The notes under the pieces are model-generated. The model was not told the DNA's origin. It was given only the letters and a program-made list of their open reading frames with translations, and searched no databases. 64,000 bases of DNA from a virus, in the IMG/VR virus record IMGVR_UViG_3300031857_000028, positions 1-64,000 of that record, one strand, 5' to 3'. Each line of letters opens with the position of its first letter. Position 1 is the first letter of the stretch. A program made the position numbers and the translations under genes. Positions 1 to 7,596 of the stretch are shown here, piece by piece.

Positions 1-35
1 TAATGTCCATACACATACGCCATACTATTTCTCCG

Positions 36-134
36 AAAAACAAAACCCCTACTTTCAGACATCAGAATGTTAGCGGCACTCTGAGCTTACTCATAGGGGT
101 AATTTTGTTATATATGAGAAGACTGCCGCTAACA
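36..134 (-). ncRNA. Candidate structured RNA or 3' UTR with pseudoknot and terminator
   Basis: Read on the minus strand, GTTAGCGGCA (133-124) pairs perfectly with TGCCGCTAAC (78-69), and the helix can be extended past one mismatch. Inside its loop lies ACCCCTA (100-94), which is complementary to TAGGGGT (51-45) beyond the helix, giving an interleaved (pseudoknot) order. A small TGAG/CTCA hairpin sits between. The last strand runs into TTTTGTTTTT (45-36), as in a factor-independent terminator. It lies just downstream of the lipoprotein gene ending at 172, so it may be that operon's 3' UTR or a processed small RNA. No known RNA family is recognised. Confidence 0.45.
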
Positions 135-151
135 ATCCTCACATATATAAG

Positions 152-166
152 TAGTATGTTATACTA
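152..166 (-). other. Small perfect hairpin after the lipoprotein stop codon
   Basis: TAGTAT and ATACTA flank a three-base loop directly behind the stop codon at 172. There is no T-run, so it is not a convincing terminator alone. It may protect the transcript end together with the larger structure at 36-134. Confidence 0.3.
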
Positions 167-171
167 AATTA

Positions 172-723
172 TTAGGGCTTCTTATCACTACAATTCAGAT
201 TCCCTGCGGGATTTACTGCCATACAATACAGGCGTAAAGTATCTACCTTTGTAATACGAACGGTGTCTACCCGAACAACAATCGTTGGAACCCGCACGGT
301 ATCTACCTTAGTAATACGCAACGTATCCACTCTCGTTACAATCTTTGGTACATATACCGTGTCGAGGCGAGTAACTATCTTATTGACGGTATCAACGCGA
401 ACCAATCGCACTGTATCGGTTTTCGTAACAGTCCGTAGAACCGTATCGACTTTCGTTAATCGCAACGTATCTGTCTTGGTAACTGTCTTAACTACGGTGT
501 CTGTATTTGTACGAGTAATAATAACGGTATCCGTTCTAACAATTACATTGTTTACCGTGTCGGTCTTTGTCTTTACCAACGTGTCAGTCTTTTGAAGAAA
601 CACGGTATCCAACTTTCCATTTTTAAAATATACAGTGTATGGCTTCGTTGGGCCTTCATCTGCACATGCTGCACCTATAAGTACTGCTCCTACAACTGCT
701 GCTAACTTCAATATTCCTTTCAT
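172..723 (-). CDS. Lipoprotein with DTV/DTL repeats
   Basis: This 183-residue protein begins with a lipoprotein-type signal (MKGILKLAAVVGAVLIGAAC), with the likely lipidated Cys at residue 20. Residues 38-165 are a low-complexity array in which a VDTV/TDTV/VDTL unit recurs every 7 to 11 residues between Lys/Arg/Thr/Val-rich spacers. The alternating polar and beta-branched pattern suggests an extended beta or fibrous stalk. A short tail with two Cys closes the protein. An AGAGGAAG ribosome site precedes ATG 723. It is the last gene of a run of five exported proteins. Its function is unknown; an outer-membrane anchored spacer or a surface-exclusion protein are guesses. Confidence 0.75.
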   Translation of the reverse strand: MKGILKLAAVVGAVLIGAACADEGPTKPYTVYFKNGKLDTVFLQKTDTLVKTKTDTVNNVIVRTDTVIITRTNTDTVVKTVTKTDTLRLTKVDTVLRTVTKTDTVRLVRVDTVNKIVTRLDTVYVPKIVTRVDTLRITKVDTVRVPTIVVRVDTVRITKVDTLRLYCMAVNPAGNLNCSDKKP

Positions 724-733
724 ATACTTCCTC

Positions 734-1084
734 TTAAGTTTTAAGTTTTACACATTCAAAATTTAATCCATACGATATTCTAAAAGGATAATATAACCTA
801 TCTATGTGAGGAAAGCAATACAAATCCTTTTTATATCCTCGTAATATTACCTCAACCGTATCAGCCTTTGTCGCATAGCTAATATTATTAGTTGAATCAA
901 AATTGGTAAATAACGTATGGTTTTTTTGGTAAATGGTTTTTTCATTTTTGTTTACTATAATTTCCAAACTATCTATATATTTTCTATCATAAGCATAAAC
1001 GATTCTAATAGGGCTTCCTTGTAAAGACAGCGTGGCCGTAGAAGTTAGGACACCAATACATAGCAGTACTAATCGTCTGAACAT
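734..1084 (-). CDS. Small exported protein, unknown function
   Basis: This 116-residue protein has an N-terminal hydrophobic segment (about residues 4-20) that looks like a Sec signal peptide, possibly cleaved near residue 23. The rest is polar with many Tyr and Asn and two Cys near the C terminus (about 90 and 112) that could form a disulphide. The start codon lies inside the last codons of the upstream gene (overlap 1069-1084), so translation is probably coupled. The ribosome site is weak. It shares the DTV wording of its neighbours (KADTVEV). No family is recognised. Confidence 0.6.
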   Translation of the reverse strand: MFRRLVLLCIGVLTSTATLSLQGSPIRIVYAYDRKYIDSLEIIVNKNEKTIYQKNHTLFTNFDSTNNISYATKADTVEVILRGYKKDLYCFPHIDRLYYPFRISYGLNFECVKLKT

Positions 1085-1704
1085 GTTTCATTTTGTATCG
1101 TACCCCCACCAACCGCTTGCCAATTCAAACAGACGGTATTTGCATTCCGTAGACGAGCACCGGTAGACTTTCTGATGGCTAACGGAAACTTATCATATTC
1201 TGTTAAGCACTGTGGTATGGTTCTATCTCTATCCCGCATCACAATACTACCATCATTATATTCCATGAACGCACAGAATTGAACCGTTCGTGCAGCCACC
1301 GTTGTATCCCTCACCACCACACTATCTGGCTTCACATGAAGTCTGGTGACTTTGTAGTAAGCATCTGCGTTGAAATAAAAATTGACGTTTGCTGGAAGAC
1401 TTACCAATCCCCGGCGAACATTTACCATCATAAACCTATACGTAGTCGTATCATCGGGAATCGTAAATGATACGGTGTCTGGCATCTTTGCTCTTCGATA
1501 TACTACTGGCACTGAATCTTTTGATACGAACACCAGAATCATAGTACTATCAACTGCTTGAGGTTGTACCCATGTTACTCTAAAGCTAATTTGTTTTACC
1601 GTAGACATCAACGAAACCGCCGCACTGATTTGTTGCGGCGGTGACGGCTGAGCGTTCAGATTCAATGAACAAATACACATCAATGTAGCAAATAACCATT
1701 TCAT
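1069..1704 (-). CDS. Exported protein, fibronectin-like, paralogue of the next gene
   Basis: This 211-residue protein has a clear Sec signal peptide (MKWLFATLMCICSLNLNAQ) and no lipobox at the expected cleavage site. The body (about 25-120) is beta-rich and resembles a single fibronectin/Ig-like domain. It has the same length as the 1714-2349 product and shares its domain layout, including the phrase VRRGL-x-S at a similar depth, so the two look like an old tandem duplication. An AGAGGTT ribosome site precedes ATG 1704. Its C-terminal part carries three Cys. The function is unknown. Confidence 0.65.
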   Translation of the reverse strand: MKWLFATLMCICSLNLNAQPSPPQQISAAVSLMSTVKQISFRVTWVQPQAVDSTMILVFVSKDSVPVVYRRAKMPDTVSFTIPDDTTTYRFMMVNVRRGLVSLPANVNFYFNADAYYKVTRLHVKPDSVVVRDTTVAARTVQFCAFMEYNDGSIVMRDRDRTIPQCLTEYDKFPLAIRKSTGARLRNANTVCLNWQAVGGGTIQNETCSDD

Positions 1705-1713
1705 AAAAACCTC

Positions 1714-2349
1714 TTATTCTTTTACCAACGTGATAAATGTAATATTTTTCGTCACAAGAGTTGTTGTTCCATCTTCTTCACGAATAAACAATGACCGATA
1801 ATTTTTTAGATTGTTCGAATCGGTTGGTAAATTTGTAAAGAATTCATCGACTTTAATTGCTCCACCAATAATCGGTGCAGTCAATATGATGGTATCCACA
1901 CGAATTGAATCAGGTGGTGGCGGTGGACCATCCGCAGTTCTAATCACTACTTGTCCTTGTGCTGGAGTTGTTGATTCCAACCCACGGCGTACTGACCATA
2001 CACGAGAGGTAAGTATCAATGTATCGGTAACTGCTGGACGACTGATTGTAACAGTATCCACAAATCCGTTCACACGTTTTCTCGTTGGAAGGGTGCCCGA
2101 AACAGTTCTATTTGCAGTCATGGTATGCAAATAATATTCCGGGTCACCCAATCCATCTGATGTGGGCTTAGCCCAACGAGTTCTAATACTAATGGTACTA
2201 CTCACTAGATTGGAACTAACTAATGAAAATCCAACATCGGTTACTTCAGCAGGTGTTTTCTCTCCCGCAGGTGGTTCAATAACCCGTACCACTTCACATG
2301 CTGTTACAGCTACTACCAGTAATAATACTAAGTATTTTAGTTTGTTCAT
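1714..2349 (-). CDS. Lipoprotein, fibronectin-like
   Basis: This 211-residue protein has a lipoprotein signal ending in VTAC (Cys about residue 18), followed by a short Pro-rich linker. A beta-rich domain follows with the VRRGL-x-S motif shared with the downstream paralogue. A five-proline stretch (about residues 144-148) leads into a C-terminal segment with VDTIILT-type wording. Its ribosome site is poor, so translation may be coupled to the BIG2 gene 40 bases upstream. A cell-surface or periplasm-facing position is inferred; no function is known. Confidence 0.65.
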   Translation of the reverse strand: MNKLKYLVLLLVVAVTACEVVRVIEPPAGEKTPAEVTDVGFSLVSSNLVSSTISIRTRWAKPTSDGLGDPEYYLHTMTANRTVSGTLPTRKRVNGFVDTVTISRPAVTDTLILTSRVWSVRRGLESTTPAQGQVVIRTADGPPPPPDSIRVDTIILTAPIIGGAIKVDEFFTNLPTDSNNLKNYRSLFIREEDGTTTLVTKNITFITLVKE

Positions 2350-2390
2350 TGCAAAATCTCGACATAAGAATGAACAAAACCTTTAGAATG

Positions 2391-3527
2391 TTACGGTGTA
2401 ACCCTTAGTCCACGACGAGTAACCTTGTCACCAATCCATACTCGGAACGTTGCATCACCAGTTGCAACGCCCAACGTCAATCCACCATTCGATACCGACA
2501 AGAGTGACGGTGTATCAGACGCCCAATTAAATGTACGACCGGCCAATGCCGCAGTTTCAATACGACCACCATCTCGGTCAAAGGCTGTTGCGCTAAACTG
2601 ACGAGTAAATCCAATACGCAGGGATGTAGTATCACTTGGCGTCACAACAATCGTATCAATATCTACAATTCCAACTGTAAGATTAAATGTTGCCAATCGA
2701 CTGTCTACCAATGCCGCAACGGTCGTTGTACCCGTAAACAATCCAGTAACTACACCCGTGTTTGAAATCGTGGCAATCGATGGATTGCTCGTTGTCCATG
2801 TAACAGAACGACCAGCCGTACTCAGTAAATTCCCAACACTGTCACGAATGTTTAACGACAACTGTGTTGACCGACCGATAAAGAAATTATTAGTTGCTGA
2901 AATACTTACACTTGATGCGGGAACCACATTTACTGTCAATGTAAAATTTGCAGACCTACCTTCACTGGTTGCACGAATAGTCGTAGTACCCGGCCCAACT
3001 GCGGTAATAGTTCCCAACTGCGTTACGGTAGCTACTGCTGTATTGAGTGAAGTCCACTCGACAAACCGATTCGTAAGCAGTTCGTTACTCGGTCCCCTAA
3101 TTTCAATTCGGGGCGTAGTAGTCTGTCCGATAAACAGTGCAGTAGAACTCGGTGTCAGTACTACCACGGATACGGGAATATTAATAACTGCGGCAACAGT
3201 CTGTCCCGTTACATCACCTGACGTTGCATAAATAATGACTGCACCGGCAGATACACCCGTAACTACACCGGATGGACTTACTGTTGCGCGTGACGGGTCA
3301 GAAGAGCGCCACGTAACAGTCTTACCAGTTACGGTACCACCGGCAGCATTAAGCAGTGTAGCCGTAAACTGTTGCTGCTGTCCCACCGTCAACGTAAAGG
3401 CATTTGGACTTACCGTAATCGTAGTAACGGAGTCTGCCACCACGGGCGTCTTTACTACTTCCGTCACCTTACATGCGGACATACCACTAAACAAACTCAA
3501 ACCCAAAACCAACAAAACTTTCTTCAT
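2391..3527 (-). CDS. BIG2 (bacterial Ig-like) domain lipoprotein
   Basis: This 378-residue protein has a lipoprotein signal with SGMSAC at about residues 14-19. Four tandem BIG2 repeats follow, each with the hallmarks V-x-W-x-S-x-x-x-x-x-A-T-V, G-x-V-T-G and G-x-x-x-I-x-A (for example WRSSDPSRATVSPSGVVTG). The last repeat is divergent. BIG2 domains are common in bacterial surface proteins and in phage virion proteins, but a lipidated copy in a phage is unusual. It is the first gene of the exported-protein operon, has a strong AGGAGAGG ribosome site and a late-type motif about 25 bases upstream. Adhesion, exclusion or lysis roles are all possible. Confidence 0.85.
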   Translation of the reverse strand: MKKVLLVLGLSLFSGMSACKVTEVVKTPVVADSVTTITVSPNAFTLTVGQQQQFTATLLNAAGGTVTGKTVTWRSSDPSRATVSPSGVVTGVSAGAVIIYATSGDVTGQTVAAVINIPVSVVVLTPSSTALFIGQTTTPRIEIRGPSNELLTNRFVEWTSLNTAVATVTQLGTITAVGPGTTTIRATSEGRSANFTLTVNVVPASSVSISATNNFFIGRSTQLSLNIRDSVGNLLSTAGRSVTWTTSNPSIATISNTGVVTGLFTGTTTVAALVDSRLATFNLTVGIVDIDTIVVTPSDTTSLRIGFTRQFSATAFDRDGGRIETAALAGRTFNWASDTPSLLSVSNGGLTLGVATGDATFRVWIGDKVTRRGLRVTP

Positions 3528-3550
3528 GTAACCTCTCCTAGTTAATTTAA

Positions 3551-3559
3551 TATAAATAG
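3551..3559 (-). promoter_or_regulatory. Candidate late promoter of the lipoprotein operon
   Basis: On the minus strand the site reads CTATTTATA, 24-32 bases before ATG 3527. The same element precedes several fibre and baseplate genes. It resembles a T4 late promoter only in being an AT-rich octamer without a -35 box. Assignment is by recurrence, not by experiment. Confidence 0.4.
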
Positions 3560-3561
3560 TC

Positions 3562-4437
3562 TTACTTTACTACAAACGAACAAAGGTCGGGCTTATCTCG
3601 GAAACTACACCAACGACATGCCTCTTTACTGGGTGATGCGCCTTGTTCGTGGACATATTCACCTTCAGAATTAAAAGCGGTACTCACAAACTTTTGAAAA
3701 CGGTCCCAACTCTTATTCACACTTGGAGTACCGTTCGATGGTTCGAACTTACTTACTCGTGGAATAGTAAATTGTGCATTCTCAAAAATTGTACGTTTCA
3801 GAATAACAAATTCAACCTTAATATTCTTTTCATCAATACCCAATTGCTGAGAAAAGAATCTCTTATACAAGAGCAACTGTCCTACCTTCGTCGGGTCTTT
3901 CTTCTGTGCATCCGTCCACCCCGAACGTGACGTTTTCAAATCATACAGGACGTATTGATTACTCACCGTGTTATGGGTCACGATGTCAATGTATCCCACG
4001 TAATTAACGCCCTTACGTACTTCCGCATTTAATTCATATTCAATTCCAAAAAGTCTGGTATTTTCTGTTGGGAATATTTTCTTATAATTATTTTGGATAT
4101 ATGTAAGGATTCCACACCCATGTTCATAAAACTCCATGAGTGTTTTCTTATCGGCAAGAAAGATTTTCTCACCCGATTCATTCACGACGGTATTTTCTTT
4201 AAAAAGATTCAAAAGCTTTTCTTTGAATCCGTCGTGAAGGTACATCGTCTTTGCCATCGTTTCACTTTTATTATATAGAACGTCCAGCCACTCTTGGATA
4301 GCTTCGTGCATACTCGTACCAAAAATGGTATGAATAGACGTATCATCCAGTTTGTGGCCGTCCACATATTTTAGTTTCCATGCATGTGCACAGTTTTCCC
4401 ACATTGAATATTGACTATAACTAATTCTTTTGCTCAC
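3562..4437 (-). CDS. Cas4/RecB-like PD-(D/E)XK nuclease with Cys cluster
   Basis: This 291-residue protein belongs to the PD-(D/E)XK nuclease superfamily, close to the Cas4/AddB C-terminal type. Visible motifs are a GTSMHEAIQ helix, the metal-binding Asp in GYIDIV, the DLK core in YDLKTS and the QLLLYK motif. A Cys near the N terminus (WENCAHAWKLKYV) and a C-terminal CRWC-x8-C form a likely 4Fe-4S cluster. Such phage enzymes are usually DNA-end-processing exonucleases in replication or recombination. The start is GTG at 4437, overlapping the previous stop as GTGA, which implies coupled translation. It sits in a three-gene operon driven from 5065. Confidence 0.85.
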   Translation of the reverse strand: MSKRISYSQYSMWENCAHAWKLKYVDGHKLDDTSIHTIFGTSMHEAIQEWLDVLYNKSETMAKTMYLHDGFKEKLLNLFKENTVVNESGEKIFLADKKTLMEFYEHGCGILTYIQNNYKKIFPTENTRLFGIEYELNAEVRKGVNYVGYIDIVTHNTVSNQYVLYDLKTSRSGWTDAQKKDPTKVGQLLLYKRFFSQQLGIDEKNIKVEFVILKRTIFENAQFTIPRVSKFEPSNGTPSVNKSWDRFQKFVSTAFNSEGEYVHEQGASPSKEACRWCSFRDKPDLCSFVVK

Positions 4438-4646
4438 GTAAACCCATCCAGTATCTTGGTAAATTTAGCTTGTTCTTTCTTATTATAAGAACTCACGGGC
4501 GTAGTATCATTTACTGCATCCAGTATAATTCCCACAACATCTTTTACTACCTGCAAGTCATTCACATTGTATACGATTGGCCCATGTTCTTCCACTTCAA
4601 TCAATATACTCATCTTACCTGTAAAGGTAAAATTAATCTCGCCCAT
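4434..4646 (-). CDS. Hypothetical protein, 70 aa
   Basis: This short protein has no recognisable domain. It is acidic, with a mixed beta/alpha pattern (ILIEVEEHGPIVYNVNDL then a helix DVVGIILDAV). A good ribosome site (GAGGAAAT) precedes ATG 4646, and its stop overlaps the GTG of the Cas4-like nuclease gene. The tight coupling suggests a function together with the nuclease, though none can be assigned. Confidence 0.6.
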   Translation of the reverse strand: MGEINFTFTGKMSILIEVEEHGPIVYNVNDLQVVKDVVGIILDAVNDTTPVSSYNKKEQAKFTKILDGFT

Positions 4647-4652
4647 ATTTCC

Positions 4653-5015
4653 TCACGGAGTAATAATTGGTAAGCCATCAGCATGGAAATCGCATAGTGT
4701 TTTGTAGTCTGGAAGAACTTCATGTCGGGAACGAAGGTTGCCCGGTCTACCGCATTCTTCGCAAATCTTGAAACTTTCTAGTTCGACACTAATAACAAAC
4801 CTATCAAAATCTTCATGCATGGGTGCGGTATAAATACGCAGTCCACCCCATTTCTCTTTCACCGTATCAATAATAATATTAGGATACTCTTCCAATTTAT
4901 CAAATACTTTATGAATCAATCGTGCCCAGCCATGACCTACAGACCGTAGGGCTTGCTCTCTATTATAACCTTTTAAGTAGAAACAGCCTGGTACGAATTC
5001 TACATCCTTTTTCAT
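4653..5015 (-). CDS. Conserved phage protein with C-terminal zinc finger
   Basis: This 120-residue protein contains the phrase KEKWGGLRIY in its middle and a C-terminal CEECGRPG ... TLCDFHA segment, giving Cys-x2-Cys plus Cys-x2-His ligands for zinc. Small proteins with this layout are widespread in tailed phages but have no assigned role. It is the first gene of the operon, with a CGGAGA ribosome site before ATG 5015 and a sigma70-type promoter directly upstream. Confidence 0.75.
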   Translation of the reverse strand: MKKDVEFVPGCFYLKGYNREQALRSVGHGWARLIHKVFDKLEEYPNIIIDTVKEKWGGLRIYTAPMHEDFDRFVISVELESFKICEECGRPGNLRSRHEVLPDYKTLCDFHADGLPIITP

Positions 5016-5041
5016 AAACGTCTCCGAGAGATGATGTATTA

Positions 5042-5070
5042 TATATACACAATAATCTTGATATTGTCAA
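5042..5070 (-). promoter_or_regulatory. Sigma70-type promoter for the 5015 operon
   Basis: On the minus strand TTGACA (5070-5065) is followed by a 17-base spacer and TATATA (5047-5042), with a perfect TATAAT also overlapping slightly further on. It faces the zinc-finger gene starting at 5015. The same TTGACA-N17 layout occurs before the ligase, PolA-like, gp32 and UvsX genes. Confidence 0.65.
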
Positions 5071-5092
5071 GTGGTAATGATACTTATATAAA
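5064..5092 (+). promoter_or_regulatory. Sigma70-type promoter for the plus-strand structural gene
   Basis: On the plus strand TTGTCA (5064-5069), a 17-base spacer and TATAAA (5087-5092) point at ATG 5113. Its -35 box lies on the same bases as the -35 box of the divergent minus-strand promoter, so the two promoters may compete. Confidence 0.5.
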
Positions 5093-5112
5093 GATTCATT
5101 ACCGAGAAATAT

Positions 5113-6474
5113 ATGTCACAACATAAAATTATTAAAATACCCGACTGGAATACGCCGGAGGCCGAAACATTTTTAAATACAATCGGTAAAGAAGGATGGG
5201 AATTATTACATATATATAATCAACATGCCTTTATGAAGACCTCAACGGGCGGCTCCGTTGCCAGTGGGTCGCTTAATGCTGCAGTTGATGCGTTTGGAAG
5301 AGTTCGTATGTCCGAACCATTTACATTAGGTGATTATAAACCCAGTACGATTGATGATGCGTTTATCAATAAAGTAAATGGGGATGGTAGTATTACCGGT
5401 AACATAAATCGTGCATCAGTAATCCTTGCAGCAACGAGTAGTACGAGTTATGCAATTCACCAAACCAAAATGTATCATCATTATATGCCAGGAAAGAGTC
5501 AAACAATTCTTTCCAGTTTCATATTTGGTACACCGGTCAGTGGGTCTATAAAACGGACAGGGTACTTTGATGACCTCAATGGTATCTTCTTAGAACAAGA
5601 TGCGACGGGAAGTTTACAAATCGTAATTCGTTCTGCCACCAGTGGTACAGGGTCGGTTACAGAACAACGTGTCAAACAAGAAAACTGGAATGTGAATACC
5701 TTATTAGAAGGCGATTTCACGTTGGATGTAACGAAAACCCAATTATTCTATATAGACTTCCAATGGTTAGCGGTTGGTCGTGTTCGATGCGGATTCGTAC
5801 ACAGTGGTGTTACGGTTATTACCCATGTGTTTGACCATAGTAATATTTTAGATGTTGCCTACATGCAAAACCCCAATCTTCCGATGCGATGTGAGATTAG
5901 AAACTCAGTCACTACTGCATCATACATGGAACAAATCTGTTCTACGGTGGCAAGTGAAGGGGGATATGTAGAAGCAGGTCGAGCATTCTCGTTTGCCAAT
6001 CCATCGTTCCGAACGTTGGGTAGTGGGTCAACACTTCCCGTGTTAGCAATTCGTTTAAAGAATTCTGTGGGCGGTTTACCCAATCGTGCATATGTTCGTA
6101 TTAACGATTCGTCCGTATTTACTGACCAACAATCTGTTAGATATGTACTTACCAAGTTAAACAGTGGTTCCATGTTAACTACGGCAAGTGCATGGGAATC
6201 CGTAGATAACCAATCGGTGGTAGAATATAATACATCTGCCACGGGATATACGAACGGAAAAATTTTACTGTCGGGATTCGTCGGAGCAAACTCCCTGAAT
6301 ATCAATCAAGCCAACCCACTGGTACAATCTCATGCGGGTGTTACCAATAAACAAAACTTTATTGCACAGAACTTTGACAGTAACGACAGTGAGATCTATG
6401 TCTTAGTTGCCAAAAATATGACTGCCAATACAACCAATGTCGGCGGTTCTATGTTATGGTCTGAAGTCTATTAA
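5113..6474 (+). CDS. Phage structural protein with DUF4177-like N terminus
   Basis: This 453-residue protein starts with a small domain like DUF4177 (IGKEGWELLHIYNQHAFMK). Then comes a sequence typical of virion proteins of marine and freshwater phages: DAFGRVRMSEPFTLGDYK, followed by a long beta-rich body without Cys clusters or enzyme motifs. Proteins carrying the AFGR-x-R-x-SEPFTL phrase are found in many tailed phages as structural or fibre-associated proteins. It is one of only two plus-strand genes. The ribosome site is weak (GAGAAATAT). The exact virion position is unknown. Confidence 0.7.
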   Translation: MSQHKIIKIPDWNTPEAETFLNTIGKEGWELLHIYNQHAFMKTSTGGSVASGSLNAAVDAFGRVRMSEPFTLGDYKPSTIDDAFINKVNGDGSITGNINRASVILAATSSTSYAIHQTKMYHHYMPGKSQTILSSFIFGTPVSGSIKRTGYFDDLNGIFLEQDATGSLQIVIRSATSGTGSVTEQRVKQENWNVNTLLEGDFTLDVTKTQLFYIDFQWLAVGRVRCGFVHSGVTVITHVFDHSNILDVAYMQNPNLPMRCEIRNSVTTASYMEQICSTVASEGGYVEAGRAFSFANPSFRTLGSGSTLPVLAIRLKNSVGGLPNRAYVRINDSSVFTDQQSVRYVLTKLNSGSMLTTASAWESVDNQSVVEYNTSATGYTNGKILLSGFVGANSLNINQANPLVQSHAGVTNKQNFIAQNFDSNDSEIYVLVAKNMTANTTNVGGSMLWSEVY

Positions 6475-6492
6475 CTTTTATAGAGTACACGT

Positions 6493-6696
6493 ATGCCTTT
6501 TAGATATTATATTGCTGCAATGCCATCCGGTTCAATGAACGGTGCATGGTTAAATCAAATCGGTTCAAACGTTTCCCATTCTCTTACTGGTGCGCCAAGT
6601 GGCAGTTGGAACTTAGTTAATGTAGTTCCGATGTCATCGTTAAACGAAACGGGCGGTGGTTCTGTTATGTGTTATTTTGTATCGGGTTCGTATTAA
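6493..6696 (+). CDS. Small plus-strand protein, 67 aa
   Basis: A short Ser/Gly/Asn-rich protein beginning MPFRYYIAAMPSGSMNGAWL follows the structural gene by 18 bases and is probably cotranscribed. The composition fits a virion accessory or fibre-related peptide, but no family is recognised. Its 3' end overlaps the end of the convergent minus-strand gene by 32 bases, and no terminator hairpin is visible between them. Confidence 0.55.
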   Translation: MPFRYYIAAMPSGSMNGAWLNQIGSNVSHSLTGAPSGSWNLVNVVPMSSLNETGGGSVMCYFVSGSY

Positions 6697-6889
6697 TTTT
6701 CATTTCCAATTCCGATTCTAACGCCTCAATGTGTTCGTGTAATGCATGGACACTTGATGGCGCTTCTATAAAATCATAACTGACAAAGTTTCCGATACTC
6801 ACACTCACATGAAATGTTGAGGGGGAGTCTTGATAAATAACATACGTGTTTCCTTTAGAAGTTTTTTTGATTTCCTTTCCGGTAATCAT
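6665..6889 (-). CDS. Hypothetical protein, about 74 aa
   Basis: The reading frame can be opened at a GTG at 6901, but the ATG at 6889 (MITGKEIKK) has the better ribosome site (GAGAAG, about 6 bases before) and lies one base after the upstream stop. The protein has a beta-rich first half and an acidic helical C terminus (ALHEHIEALESELEMKI) that could form a short coiled coil. No function is known. Its last 32 bases overlap the convergent plus-strand gene. Confidence 0.55.
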   Translation of the reverse strand: MITGKEIKKTSKGNTYVIYQDSPSTFHVSVSIGNFVSYDFIEAPSSVHALHEHIEALESELEMKINTNPIQNNT

Positions 6890-6890
6890 A

Positions 6891-7157
6891 TTACTTCTCA
6901 CGCATGTTACGCATTAATAGAATAGCTTCCCACCGAATTTTATCTTCCGACCAAACTCCAGTTAAGCCAGGAAATAATTCCCAAAACATTCCAGATGCAA
7001 GTAATTCCGCATATTCCTTGTCAGGCTCATCATAACTAGAAGTATTCGGTAATCCACTATACTCACACATATCTTTATTGAAGATACGTTCCCAGTTATT
7101 TTTATATGTTTCTTGGTCTACGCTAAACGGTCGTGGAGTATCGCCTTTACCATTCAT
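6891..7157 (-). CDS. Conserved small phage protein of the MNGKGD type
   Basis: The frame is open from 7187, but the product most likely starts at ATG 7157, giving MNGKGDTPRPFSVDQETY, an N terminus common to many small phage proteins. A GAGG ribosome site fits this start, and the ATG overlaps the dCMP deaminase stop by 11 bases. The protein is about 88 residues, with a Trp-rich helical second half and no catalytic motif. Homologues usually lie near nucleotide-metabolism or replication genes; the function is unknown. Confidence 0.65.
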   Translation of the reverse strand: MNGKGDTPRPFSVDQETYKNNWERIFNKDMCEYSGLPNTSSYDEPDKEYAELLASGMFWELFPGLTGVWSEDKIRWEAILLMRNMREK

Positions 7158-7596
7158 AATACGCCACCTCAACCCCAGCTTCTTCAAACATAATCAGACT
7201 ACGTTTGGCGTGTTCATACCACTTCTGCGTACTTTCTCCAAACGTTAGATGGTTCTCGCAGACAATTTTGGAAATACCAGAGTTAATAATTCCCCGGGCA
7301 CAGTCGGCGCACGGAATACCACAGGTTAAATACATAGTACATCCCTTTGTACTTACACCAATTCGTGCGGCATTGTATAATGCATTACGTTCCGCGTGTT
7401 CAAACCAGAAATACTTCTCAGGACGTTCTTGCCGACTGTCTACGTTGTCGTCAATTCCACGAGGAAATGAATTATATCCAGTGGATACAATTTCATTATC
7501 TGACCCTACGATTACTGCACCAATTTGCGTGTTCTCGTCCTTAGACTTCATCTTCACTTGGTTTGCTATCGAACGAAAATATTGTTCCCATTTCAT
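7147..7596 (-). CDS. dCMP deaminase (zinc cytidine/deoxycytidylate deaminase)
   Basis: This 149-residue enzyme converts dCMP to dUMP, the precursor of dTMP. The catalytic zinc motif is complete: HAERNALYNAAR provides His and the proton-shuttle Glu, and CGIPCADC provides the two Cys ligands. An N-terminal KDENTQIGAVIV strand and a substrate-loop YNSFPRG are also typical of ComEB/dCMP deaminases. The length is normal. With the dUTPase and the ribonucleotide reductase further upstream it forms a pyrimidine supply route, and it may also serve a base-modification pathway. Its ATG overlaps the stop of the upstream 40-residue gene. Confidence 0.93.
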   Translation of the reverse strand: MKWEQYFRSIANQVKMKSKDENTQIGAVIVGSDNEIVSTGYNSFPRGIDDNVDSRQERPEKYFWFEHAERNALYNAARIGVSTKGCTMYLTCGIPCADCARGIINSGISKIVCENHLTFGESTQKWYEHAKRSLIMFEEAGVEVAYYEW

